Source: Acidobacteriaceae bacterium (GTDB lineage: Bacteria; Acidobacteriota; Terriglobia; Terriglobales; Acidobacteriaceae). From it: 55,893 nt of DNA. The DNA lies in NCBI GenBank assembly GCA_025462735.1, contig JAOAPC010000004.1, positions 1 through 55,893 of the forward strand. Reading direction: 5' to 3'. The position numbers and the translations under genes were made by a program. The notes under the pieces are model-generated. The model was not told where the DNA came from, did no database searches, and worked only from the letters and a program-made list of their open reading frames with translations. Position 1 is the stretch's first letter. Every line of letters starts with the position of its first letter. Shown in pieces: positions 18,358-26,391 of this stretch.

Positions 18358-18585
18358 TCATGCAGAAGCCAAATACACACGCGGCGCAAGATTTTGTTTC
18401 ACATTCCCTACTAACGGCGAGACACCCGAACTCAGCAGCGTCGGAAGATCCGGGACCTGCTGACCGGATTCACGAACAACGCCACTAACCGGAAGTGATT
18501 CCGGCCAGAAGTCGGCTTCTGGGAGGTTATGAACATATTGGCTCGGCGTTTGCCCCGAGTAACGAGCAATCCGGAAGTTACCCAT
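18358..18585 (-). CDS. Possible 75-residue protein downstream of the integrase
   Basis: The frame starts MGNFRIARYSGQTPSQYVHN behind GAGGAAAGACGAA, a good ribosome binding site for ATG 18585. It contains LPEADFWPESLPVSGVV and PTLLSSGVSPLVG. I do not recognise a family. It lies on the same strand as the tyrosine recombinase and about 210 bases beyond its stop, so it may be element cargo. No cysteine clusters or membrane segment are seen. Confidence rests mainly on the start signal. Confidence 0.4.
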   Translation of the reverse strand: MGNFRIARYSGQTPSQYVHNLPEADFWPESLPVSGVVRESGQQVPDLPTLLSSGVSPLVGNVKQNLAPRVYLASA

Positions 18586-18736
18586 TTCGTCTTTCCTCAG
18601 TATCGAGGGTGTGCGAATTGTGTGCCGACTTCAGCTGCTAGATTACAGTCCTGCGAATAAAAACACCGACTGACTGTCGGTCAGCCAGTAAAGTGCTGAA
18701 GTGAGAGTCTCAGTGCGCATTGTGTGCGGAGGTGGC

Positions 18737-18798
18737 GCCGCGGCGCGGCGCGATTATTTTCCCTTGTTGAAAACCGTCAAATGGGCAGCCGCGGCGCG
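18737..18798. repeat. 11-bp GC-rich direct repeat at the end of the integrase gene
   Basis: GCCGCGGCGCG occurs at 18737-18747 and again at 18788-18798, the second copy ending exactly where the recombinase stop codon begins. The surrounding bases are much more GC-rich than the neighbourhood. It may be a terminator-like or site-specific element; function unknown. Confidence 0.35.
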
Positions 18799-19947
18799 TT
18801 AGGCAAAAATCTCATTCACCTTCTCGCGTACGGCTTGATTTCTTGCTGGCTTCAAATATCGCATCGTCGATTCCATATCGGTGTGCCCGAGCCACAGTTG
18901 CACGGTTCGTAGATCAACCCCCGCCCATAAGCTCCAGGTCGCAAAGGTAGCCCGAAACTTGTGAAGCCAAAAACTCTCTTTCTCGAGTTCTGCGCGTTCA
19001 GCTGCCGCCTTCAAGCAATCCAAAAAGTCCAGCTTTGGCTGGCATCCAGCGGTCGGAAATACTAAAGGGCATTTCCCGTCGCATTTAGCTCTCCAAGTTT
19101 TCAGCGTTTCGACTAATTTCTTGGGAATTGGCATCTCGCGTTCTTTGTACGTTTTTGGTGTCCATGCACGGTCTGGCTTGTGGCTGACGCGCACAGTGCC
19201 CGCTCTGAAGTTAATGTCTGACCAGTAGGTATACATCACTTCCTGCTCGCGCATTCCAGTCATCAGAAAGAACTCAAACCAGAGCCGCTCATCGGCATCA
19301 CACGCCGCGAACAACGCGTTTAGTTCTTCCTTCTCGTAGATCTCAGGTTCCTCTTCCACGAATCGCGGCCAGTCATTCTTTCGGACTAAACCACGCACAC
19401 CTTGTGCCTTCAAAAAAGACATGACATTTGCAAATTTGTTCCAACACGTACGCGGCCCTTGTTCCTTCTCATCGCGGAGGAATGCCGCGAACTTGAGCAG
19501 GTCTTTGCGTTCGATCTCATCCAAGTACATTTTTGTGCAGGATTCGGAGAAGTACCTCAGCGAAAGGTCATATGCCGCGTACGTCTTGTCTTTCCGGCCA
19601 AGTTTGATCTCTTCCAGATAGTCGGCAATCGTTGGGCTGAGAAGTCGGCGCCCGTTCTCTAATTCCGGCACGACCACAGTTACGCCGTTGTTGTTCGCGT
19701 TCAATTCGGCTTCCTTCCGGAGGCGGCGCGCTGTGGCGTCCGCGGGGTCTTTACCGACCGATAGACGCTTCCGCTTGTTGCCTTCGCGCCATTCGAGGTA
19801 ATACGCGCCTTCAGGGTGGCGCTCTGGTTTTCCGTTGACGAGGACTACATCAGGCTTGACGCGGCCATTCGGAGACAGAACTACAGGGCAGTATCGAAGT
19901 CCAGCGGAGGTCCGGATCCGTTTTGTGACGTTGCACTGGCGATTCAT
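18799..19947 (-). CDS. Tyrosine recombinase (phage-type integrase)
   Basis: The protein is 382 residues. The N-terminal region (about 30-90) resembles an arm-binding segment (GAYYLEWREGNKRKRLSVG). A SAM-like core-binding domain spans about 100-195. The catalytic domain (about 205-375) has Arg233 in GMREQEV, Lys265, the HxxR box His329-Arg332 (LHKFR), His355 in LGHTD and the nucleophile Tyr364 (MRYL). All catalytic residues are present. Its start lies 70 bases from the 3' end of tRNA-Ser(GCU), the classic site for elements that integrate into tRNA genes. It probably excised or integrated an island to its left. Few other mobile genes remain nearby, so the element may be decayed or reduced. Confidence 0.92.
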   Translation of the reverse strand: MNRQCNVTKRIRTSAGLRYCPVVLSPNGRVKPDVVLVNGKPERHPEGAYYLEWREGNKRKRLSVGKDPADATARRLRKEAELNANNNGVTVVVPELENGRRLLSPTIADYLEEIKLGRKDKTYAAYDLSLRYFSESCTKMYLDEIERKDLLKFAAFLRDEKEQGPRTCWNKFANVMSFLKAQGVRGLVRKNDWPRFVEEEPEIYEKEELNALFAACDADERLWFEFFLMTGMREQEVMYTYWSDINFRAGTVRVSHKPDRAWTPKTYKEREMPIPKKLVETLKTWRAKCDGKCPLVFPTAGCQPKLDFLDCLKAAAERAELEKESFWLHKFRATFATWSLWAGVDLRTVQLWLGHTDMESTMRYLKPARNQAVREKVNEIFA

Positions 19948-20017
19948 GGTAACCCTTTCGCTGATTAGGTATCAGTGTAGGTATCACCACGACGTAAGTG
20001 CCAGATAACAAAAGTAA

Positions 20018-20111
20018 TGGCGGAGAGAGAGGGATTCGAACCCTCGATACAGGTGTTAGCCCGTATAACGGTTTAGCAAACCGCCGCCTTCAGCCACTCG
20101 GCCATCTCTCC
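20018..20111 (-). tRNA. tRNA-Ser (anticodon GCU), CCA encoded
   Basis: Read on the minus strand, the gene folds as a class II tRNA. The acceptor stem GGAGAGA pairs with TCTCTCC, followed by G and an encoded CCA. The D arm contains GCCGAGTGGCTGAAGGC. The anticodon loop TTGCTAA gives anticodon GCT (serine, AGC/AGU codons). There is a long variable arm, and the T arm is GGGTTCGAATCCC. The 3' end faces the tyrosine recombinase gene, so this gene is the probable attachment site of that element. A 43-base relic of a similar 3' end occurs at 39652-39694. Confidence 0.97.
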
Positions 20112-20445
20112 GGCTTTATGATCAACAATAAACAAAACACCGATTGTCTATTACCCAATATTCATTGCGTATCCAACGTACATACGCTACTCAGCATGGG
20201 CATCGCAGAGTTTCTTCGGCGCAATCGGACACGGCGCAAACAGGTCGGGCAAATCATCGAGACTCGCACCGCCTTCTTTGGTCGGTATTATACCAGCGAC
20301 ACCTGCGACAACAGAGCGTTTCATCAATTTGGCTTTCACCTTCCTTCGTTAGCCTTTACACTTCGGCTATGCGAACGTTGTTTTATTTGTGCGCCGTGCT
20401 TTTTGCAACAGCGGCACATGTTTGGCGCCGTACCAGTGAGGCGTG
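20112..20445. other. Gap with possible decayed integrase N-terminus
   Basis: About 330 bases between the tRNA and the DUF7919-like gene. A plus-strand frame from ATG 20196 begins MGIAEFLRRNRTRRKQVGQI and continues ETRTAFFGRYYTSD. This loosely recalls the N-terminal beta strands of tyrosine recombinases, but it loses sense after about 40 codons. It may be a fragment of a second integrase; the evidence is weak. The longer frame from 19998 crosses the tRNA and is not a gene. Confidence 0.25.
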
Positions 20446-20835
20446 ATGGCGTATGTTGAGGATCTCTCGAGCTATACCTACTATCGCTCGATATTTAATC
20501 GACCTGGAACGAGAACTGTTGGATGGCTGGGGCGAGGTCGTGACTTTGAGAAGCTGGCACTCGCGGACGAAACCTTAGACCTGATCTGGCAGTATTGCAA
20601 AGTATCGGTCGCGCAGTTGAGGGGAGTACACGAATGCGAATTCTGCCCGCCAGGAGATTCTTTCTACGCTGAACGAAGTGGCGAAAAGCTGCTGCTAGGC
20701 ACATCAGAGATTCGGGTGTTTGGCAAAGATAAAGCCATCTACGCGGCGCCAACGCTGATCTACCATTATGTCGCCATCCATCATTACAAGCCTCCAGATG
20801 AGTTTCTCATTGCGAGAGGGGCCGACCCCGCCTGA
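20446..20835 (+). CDS. DUF7919-like small protein
   Basis: The protein is about 129 residues from ATG 20446 (a GTG one codon upstream is also possible). It begins MAYVEDLSSYTYYRS, has VGWLGRGRDF, a CEFC cysteine pair, and a strongly conserved-looking end, IYAAPTLIYHYVAIHHYKPP. This pattern matches a family of uncharacterised proteins that I know from Acidobacteria, myxobacteria and actinobacteria (DUF7919 type); function unknown. There is no signal peptide or membrane helix. It is a lone gene beside the tRNA attachment site, so it may be either host or element DNA. Confidence 0.75.
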   Translation: MAYVEDLSSYTYYRSIFNRPGTRTVGWLGRGRDFEKLALADETLDLIWQYCKVSVAQLRGVHECEFCPPGDSFYAERSGEKLLLGTSEIRVFGKDKAIYAAPTLIYHYVAIHHYKPPDEFLIARGADPA

Positions 20836-21268
20836 TCGTGAATACTTCGATCGGCTGCAGGAGTTGAGCCTCGAATGGAACAGGACTTCGTCACCGGCAA
20901 CCCTAGTACGTATTCAGCCGGGCAGGTTACCCAACAAGAGCGGCCGGAATACCTGATCACATCTCAATAGGTGACAGCACATCTTCTATGATGTTCCACC
21001 CATTGTGCATTCGCTTTGTGTAATTTGTCCCGAACGTGCCCGAACGGCGTCCCCTAGTCTCCCATTCACTCCGGCGAAGCTATTGAAAACAAACAGGGTC
21101 AGGATTTTTGGGAGATTTAGCAATTCTCCCCACACATGCGCTGCTACGCAGTTGCAATCACTTACACTCGTACCCAAGCACAAAACATCATCCCCGCAGA
21201 CCTGAGTAGACAGTTACAGGAACCATTCGGGACACCCATGAACCGCCGCCAGTCAGTGTGGCAAATTG
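20836..21268. other. Intergenic stretch, no gene recognised
   Basis: About 430 bases. Small frames such as 20986-21183 (minus) and 21005-21205 (plus) overlap each other antisense and have no recognisable content. I see no RNA gene. Confidence 0.45.
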
Positions 21269-23221
21269 TCATTGATTAGTCGAGGATTCTACGTGACCCT
21301 TTTTTCTATCAGCAGCAAGTGTTCGACAGCACTGTAGGGTCGCCAACCATGGATCCAGTGGGGGTGTACCAAGAGGCTCCCAGCGCCGTGGCTGGCTGGC
21401 GAATTCACGAGGCGTGCACTTCACATACTTCTTAAAAACCGAGGAGAAGTAAGCGGGACTACAAAAACCGCAACGCTCAGCTACTTCCGCGACGTTAAGC
21501 CGGGGATCGAGAAGGGCGCGTTTCGCCAGTTCCACTCGATGACGGATCAAGAACTGCTCCAGCGTCATGCGGGCCGTGCGCCGGAACACGCGGCTCAAAT
21601 GGCCGGAAGAAAGATGAATTGAATCTGCCAGCTGCTGAATCGTAATCTGGGCCGCACCCTGTTCCTCGACCAGTTGACTCACGGCCAGCACGATCTTGTG
21701 CTCGCGCTGACTGAACGCGAAGGCCGTTTGCTGCGACACTAAGTCAGCAAATCGCCGAAAGGCCTCGCATGCTCCAAAGGAGCTCGGAGCGTGTAGCACG
21801 CTGGTGATCGCCTTGTCTTTTGTGGTTTTGATTTGGGCGGGGTCCACACCCATACTGACGGTTTCGAGCGCCAGATGTTCGATCGCCCATGTGAGCAGGG
21901 CGCGCGACTGCTGGATCTCGGCTGGGGAGTGGTCCGCAGGCATCACCAGCGCGAGGAATTCCCGCATGACGCTCGATACATGGTTGCCGCACCGGAATGC
22001 CTTGACCAATCGCGCCATCACTTCTGAGGGGTGGGCCTTCTGCGGTTTCGGATCGCTGAAGAATGAAACCGAAGCGCCACCGGAATCCAATGCTGCGCAC
22101 GCTTCCTGATAGGCCTTGAGCAGTTCGGTGGGTTGTCGATGTTCTTCACTCACACCTACGCGTGCGGTAGCGCTGGCCTCGGAGCGTACCTTCGCGAGAA
22201 TGCTTTCTGCCACTTCCTCTAGTGAGATTCGATGGTGATTCCGATTGCGCGTTTCCTGGCTGGTAAGAATGCAGATTTCTCCGGGGCGCACGACTGTGGC
22301 CAGCGAGTTCATCTGACTCTGGCAGAAGTCCTCCATTACATGCGAGAGACGGTTCAGTGTAAAAGACGAACCGACCCCTCGCCGCTTAGAATCCGGGCGC
22401 AAATTTTCAATCTGGAGAACCATGACCCGCTCCGGCAGGCGCTGCAGGCCGGCACGATGGGCAAGGGCTTTCACTTCCTGCAAGTCCCCTAGCTCTCCTG
22501 AGAGCAAAATCGAGGCCAGTTCTTTGCGGTCGAGGCTCAGATCCCGGTCGTGGTTCCTTTGAAACTCGCTGATCAGCTGTAGGCGTTTCCAGGAATTCGA
22601 GATGTACCTCGCCATGAGCTCCAATATTTGAACCATCGTGGCCACCTGCGCCTGATCGACAACCGGCACCTGGTAGTAGGCGGCTTCGAGAGTTGCAAGG
22701 TCGATGTGAGGCTGGCCTGCCAGATTCCGGCGAACCAGGCGAAATCCCTCCGCTGTAGGTGGAGAGGTCAACACTTGGCCGGAGAAGAGCGTACCTAAAT
22801 ACTGGCCGTCGCAAATTACGGGCACAGCAATGTCCGTGAGTCCCACGTGACATCCGTAGACCTGGGCGCAACCTGTCGCACGGCATCGCTGCTTTGCCGG
22901 AACATCAGAACGGGCACAGGTCTCTTCTTCATGAGCTCCGAAACCGTGAACGAGGTCGCAGAACGGCGTACTTGGGGAATAGCGCTTCGCTCCCGGACTT
23001 CCCACTGGCTGGAGTTGTACCAGCGCGTCCCCAGTTCCAACCCGGCTCTTGAATTTTGCCTTGAGAGGATCCAGTTCTTCGTCCTCTTCATTCCACATAA
23101 GCTCGACATTGCGGATAGGGCTGGTGTTATTGAGGAGCAGGAGAAAGTGCTTGAAAAGCTCCAGATCCTTCTGGAATTCCACCTTCAGAGCTCCACTGAG
23201 GACGGCATGATGTTTTTTCAA
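21269..23221 (-). CDS. AraC-family regulator with PocR sensor domain
   Basis: The frame is open from TTG 23269. I prefer the TTG at 23221 (LKKHHAVL), which has GGGGGTCACC just upstream, giving about 650 residues. The N-terminal third carries a PocR-type ligand domain with its cysteine cluster (CRATGCAQVYGCH) and the VICDGQYLGTLFSGQVL strand. The middle has no confident domain. An AraC double helix-turn-helix lies near residues 530-610 (IQQLADSIHLSSGHLSRVF and VAEVAERCGFCSPAYFSSVF). A tail of about 40 residues follows. PocR domains bind small ligands such as diols in known members. It is likely the local regulator of the adjacent SDR/glycosidase/receptor genes, 57-100 bases downstream of the SDR stop on the same strand. 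Confidence 0.85.
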   Translation of the reverse strand: MKKHHAVLSGALKVEFQKDLELFKHFLLLLNNTSPIRNVELMWNEEDEELDPLKAKFKSRVGTGDALVQLQPVGSPGAKRYSPSTPFCDLVHGFGAHEEETCARSDVPAKQRCRATGCAQVYGCHVGLTDIAVPVICDGQYLGTLFSGQVLTSPPTAEGFRLVRRNLAGQPHIDLATLEAAYYQVPVVDQAQVATMVQILELMARYISNSWKRLQLISEFQRNHDRDLSLDRKELASILLSGELGDLQEVKALAHRAGLQRLPERVMVLQIENLRPDSKRRGVGSSFTLNRLSHVMEDFCQSQMNSLATVVRPGEICILTSQETRNRNHHRISLEEVAESILAKVRSEASATARVGVSEEHRQPTELLKAYQEACAALDSGGASVSFFSDPKPQKAHPSEVMARLVKAFRCGNHVSSVMREFLALVMPADHSPAEIQQSRALLTWAIEHLALETVSMGVDPAQIKTTKDKAITSVLHAPSSFGACEAFRRFADLVSQQTAFAFSQREHKIVLAVSQLVEEQGAAQITIQQLADSIHLSSGHLSRVFRRTARMTLEQFLIRHRVELAKRALLDPRLNVAEVAERCGFCSPAYFSSVFKKYVKCTPREFASQPRRWEPLGTPPLDPWLATLQCCRTLAADRKKGHVESSTNQ

Positions 23222-23325
23222 GGTGACCCCCAGATGCGGAAGGGATTTTAGTACACAAAGGGGCCACAATGTTGTTAAAACGAACGAATATTATAGTTTA
23301 TCCAATAAGGTAACGGAATTTCTGC

Positions 23326-24129
23326 CTAGGGATGAGCGCGCAACGTGAGCCCCCCGTCCACTATTAGGTCGGTACCCGTTATGAAAGCAGAAGCGCTCGA
23401 CGCCAGGAAAAGTGCGGCTTCGCTGACGTCAGCTGGCATCCCGCGACGTCCGAGAGGATGCAGCCGAGTCGTCTGCTCGGCGAGCGCGCTGGGATCCGGT
23501 GAGTTGCGCAAATATTCTTCCCAGAGTCGGGTATCAATGTATCCGGGGCAAATGCAGTTAACACGAATGTGCCGGGGCGCCAACTCCAGAGCCAGGTTTC
23601 GAGTCAGGGCGACCATCGCAGCCTTCGAGCAGGCATAAGGGATGGAATCAGGGAAAGCGTGGCTGGCATGAATGGAACTGATGTTGACGATGGCGCCACC
23701 GGATTCCGGAAACAGAGATACGGAAGCCTGGGTCAGCAGAAAAGCACCGCGGAGATTGACGTCCAGCACTGAATCCCAGTCCGACACCGTTAGCTTCTCC
23801 AATGGTTTCTCACGCTCAATTCCGGCGTTATTGACCAGAACATCTACTCGTCCGTGATCTTTCCGTAGCGCGTCCACCGCATTCTGGATTTCAAGCGGCT
23901 CGCGCAGGTCGGCGTGAAGGTACCGCACCGGCAGTGACGGATTCTTCCTGGTGAGTTCGGCGGCGGCCTCTTTGCCGGTTCGAGCGTCGCAGTCCAGCAG
24001 GAATACACACGCACCCTCACGCTGGAACAGATTTGCGATCTCACGCCCGATGCCTTGGGCGCCGCCGCTGATCAGCGCCACTCGACCGTTTAGCCGCCCC
24101 GCGGAGATTAGTTCGTCCGTGCTAGCCAT
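23326..24129 (-). CDS. SDR-family NAD(P)-dependent dehydrogenase
   Basis: The protein is 267 residues with the classical short-chain dehydrogenase layout: cofactor motif GGAQGIG (about 22-28), acidic residue after the second strand (LLDCD, favouring NAD), NNAG, the catalytic serine in VNISS, and YxxxK in PYACSKAA. The C-terminus is VDGGLTL. It is cytoplasmic. It follows the GH36-like gene by 30 bases and is probably in the same transcript. A sugar 1-dehydrogenase feeding an oxidative pathway (for example galactose to galactonolactone) is possible from context, but the sequence alone does not fix the substrate. Confidence 0.88.
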   Translation of the reverse strand: MASTDELISAGRLNGRVALISGGAQGIGREIANLFQREGACVFLLDCDARTGKEAAAELTRKNPSLPVRYLHADLREPLEIQNAVDALRKDHGRVDVLVNNAGIEREKPLEKLTVSDWDSVLDVNLRGAFLLTQASVSLFPESGGAIVNISSIHASHAFPDSIPYACSKAAMVALTRNLALELAPRHIRVNCICPGYIDTRLWEEYLRNSPDPSALAEQTTRLHPLGRRGMPADVSEAALFLASSASAFITGTDLIVDGGLTLRAHP

Positions 24130-24158
24130 ACATTGGACAACCAGGCAACTCTTCGCAC

Positions 24159-26330
24159 CTAGCGCGGTTCTCCTTCGACGAAGATCAGTTCCGAACTATT
24201 CGCTACGGGAAGCATTACCGTAAGACCTGCGCCCATGAGTTCCTGCCCCGTGACAGTCCGATCGGGAGCGGTACGATCACAGAACCTGAGCCGGTAGCGT
24301 CCATCGGACTTCAGTCCACTCAGGTGGAATGAATGCGACTTTTCTCCTTCGATGGTTCCGCGAAATGCATATACCACGCCTCGCTGACGTTCCGAGTCCC
24401 AGTATTCCATGCCGTCCCAGTGAACTCCGTCTGGACGTGCCGAAACGTGATAGAGGTTCGCATCGCGAATCAGCGGGCGAAGTTCTTTCTTGTACAACTC
24501 GATTTCTTTTTTTGCCTCCGCGTGCTGTTCCGGTGACCAGGAGTTGGTATCAATCATGATGGTGAGCCATCCCATCATGCCGCTGCGAAGCATGTAACGG
24601 AAGTTCTCGATGCGAGGCGTTGGCCATTTCTCTACGTAGGTTTCGAGCATGGCAGAAGGAAGGACATGGCTGGTGTCGTAAAATGCCCGGCGGTTCGATA
24701 GCGGATCATAGGTATCGGTGATGGAGAAATAATCTCCATGCGCGGCGCTGCCGAAGTCAACCATTCTGCCGCCGTCATTGCAGACTTCAAACAGCAGGCC
24801 GGGATGGTCTTTGCGCATCTTGGAATAGATGTCGTAGTAGGCGCGGACCGCATGGTAACTGACGTCGGTCGAATTTGAGCTGTCGACCCAGTACGCTCCC
24901 CATGACTTGTAAATGCATTTGTTCAGCGGATCAGGGGGAGCGTGCGGGTGATCCGTACGATCACAGCCGTGCGCCACTAGATACCCATCGTGCTCCAGCA
25001 TGTCGAGGTGATAGTCGGTGACGATGCGTTCGACTTCGTGTTGAGCCCACTGCTTGGCCTCAGGAACACCCAAGTCAATGGTCTGTCCCTTGAATGGCTC
25101 TGGCTGCCAGTCCTTGGGAAGGTCGGTCACCATCCAATCGCGTACTTTTGGATGGCGAGCGTTCAGCGCTCCAGGTGCAGTTGAAAGACCGGCCTGCGTC
25201 CAATCGACCCAAAGGCCGAACTTGAGACCGTGCTGGTGGGCGTTATCGGCGATGGGGGCAAGCCCATGCGGGAATTTCTCCGGATTTGGATACCAATCGC
25301 CTACGCCGCGAAACCATCCCGCATCGATGTGGAACATGTCCATCCCAAGGTCGGCATCATCTTGGATCATGCGTAGAGCAATCGCCTCGTTGACCGCCAT
25401 GCCGCCGCCCCAACTGTTATTCACTACCAGCGGATAGTTAGGATCTTTCCACGTTTCGGGATTGCCAAGAACGGCACGCACCCATCGACGTAGGACGTTT
25501 CCCGCGCCGTCGGAACCATCGAGAAAACCACCGAGAAATACGACCGGTGTCTCAAAAACCTCGCCCGGTTCCAAGCGGGTGCGGAATGGGCCGGGATCGG
25601 GATTCAGCCCGAGTGCTCCTTGAACGGAATCTTTTTCTCGTGACAGCGAGATTCGGGTGCGACCGCTGAACTCAATCCCAGCGTACCAACCCGAAGCGGA
25701 ATCTTTGTTTTCAACCAGCGACCACGGGATGATTTCGCGAGGCTGATCGTTGCTCAGATCTCCGTAAGTGCTCGAAGTGCCGGTCCATTTGTAGCCCTCG
25801 GTGAGTGCAACTTGATGAGTACCGACGGGCGAAGGCGTGTTCGCGCCTTTCTCTACGAAAAGGTGCTCCAGCGTCGAGTGCGGATCGACTTGCCAATTGA
25901 AGGCGAAGCTGTCCTGCATCGGAATCCATATCTGCTCGGAGTCCAAATTTTCAATGCAGATTTGGTGCTCAATGGGACCGTAATCGACCGGTGCCCTCCA
26001 CTTCCACGTCAGCCGGAGGTGCGGTGTGGCGGATTCGTAAATGAACGAAACACTCTTCTCGTCAATTTGACTGGCGTTGCCATCGAGCTGCCACTGCACT
26101 GGAACGTCTTTGCCGGCTATCTCCGCCGATTGAATGAGCGTTTCGGAGGCTGTGGTTTGCCATTTTGGATGCCCAGGAATTTCCAGACTCAATAGGCGGG
26201 GAGTGTGGGCACCTGCCTCAAGCACAATCTGAGTATCCGCAGTTCGCAGGCGCGCACTCTGTCCCGCGGCGGTCAGCCCTGTGATCAGAACAAAGACAGA
26301 AATCCGTCGGCTTCTGGACAAATGCCTCAT
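24159..26330 (-). CDS. Secreted GH36/clan GH-D glycosidase, probably alpha-galactosidase-like
   Basis: About 723 residues from ATG 26330 (MRHLSRSRRISVFVLITGL, a Sec-type signal); the longer frame from 26366 adds a non-signal prefix. An N-terminal beta-sandwich (about 30-285) precedes a (beta/alpha)8 barrel with MDMFHIDAGW, FGLWVDW, a probable nucleophile Asp448 in LDMLEHDGY, the clan signature CNDGGRMVDFG (from 517) and a probable acid/base Asp near 539 (SITDTYD). A small C-terminal beta domain follows. This is the pattern of GH36-type alpha-galactosidases, but the nucleophile motif differs from the usual KWDMNR, so specificity is open. It lies 61 bases beyond the receptor gene and acts in the periplasm or outside. 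Confidence 0.82.
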   Translation of the reverse strand: MRHLSRSRRISVFVLITGLTAAGQSARLRTADTQIVLEAGAHTPRLLSLEIPGHPKWQTTASETLIQSAEIAGKDVPVQWQLDGNASQIDEKSVSFIYESATPHLRLTWKWRAPVDYGPIEHQICIENLDSEQIWIPMQDSFAFNWQVDPHSTLEHLFVEKGANTPSPVGTHQVALTEGYKWTGTSSTYGDLSNDQPREIIPWSLVENKDSASGWYAGIEFSGRTRISLSREKDSVQGALGLNPDPGPFRTRLEPGEVFETPVVFLGGFLDGSDGAGNVLRRWVRAVLGNPETWKDPNYPLVVNNSWGGGMAVNEAIALRMIQDDADLGMDMFHIDAGWFRGVGDWYPNPEKFPHGLAPIADNAHQHGLKFGLWVDWTQAGLSTAPGALNARHPKVRDWMVTDLPKDWQPEPFKGQTIDLGVPEAKQWAQHEVERIVTDYHLDMLEHDGYLVAHGCDRTDHPHAPPDPLNKCIYKSWGAYWVDSSNSTDVSYHAVRAYYDIYSKMRKDHPGLLFEVCNDGGRMVDFGSAAHGDYFSITDTYDPLSNRRAFYDTSHVLPSAMLETYVEKWPTPRIENFRYMLRSGMMGWLTIMIDTNSWSPEQHAEAKKEIELYKKELRPLIRDANLYHVSARPDGVHWDGMEYWDSERQRGVVYAFRGTIEGEKSHSFHLSGLKSDGRYRLRFCDRTAPDRTVTGQELMGAGLTVMLPVANSSELIFVEGEPR

Positions 26331-26391
26331 CGTGGACGACTCCTGGAGTCCGCGCGGAGGGGGCACGACCAGCTCCGCGCGATGTCATTAA

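Noticed and set aside
19998..20459. Plus-strand frame of 153 codons
   Set aside because: Its first third is antisense to the tRNA-Ser gene, and the remainder has no recognisable protein character apart from a weak integrase-like stretch noted separately.
22847..23251. Plus-strand frame of 134 codons opposite the AraC gene
   Set aside because: It is a shadow of the PocR domain coding strand with no features of its own.
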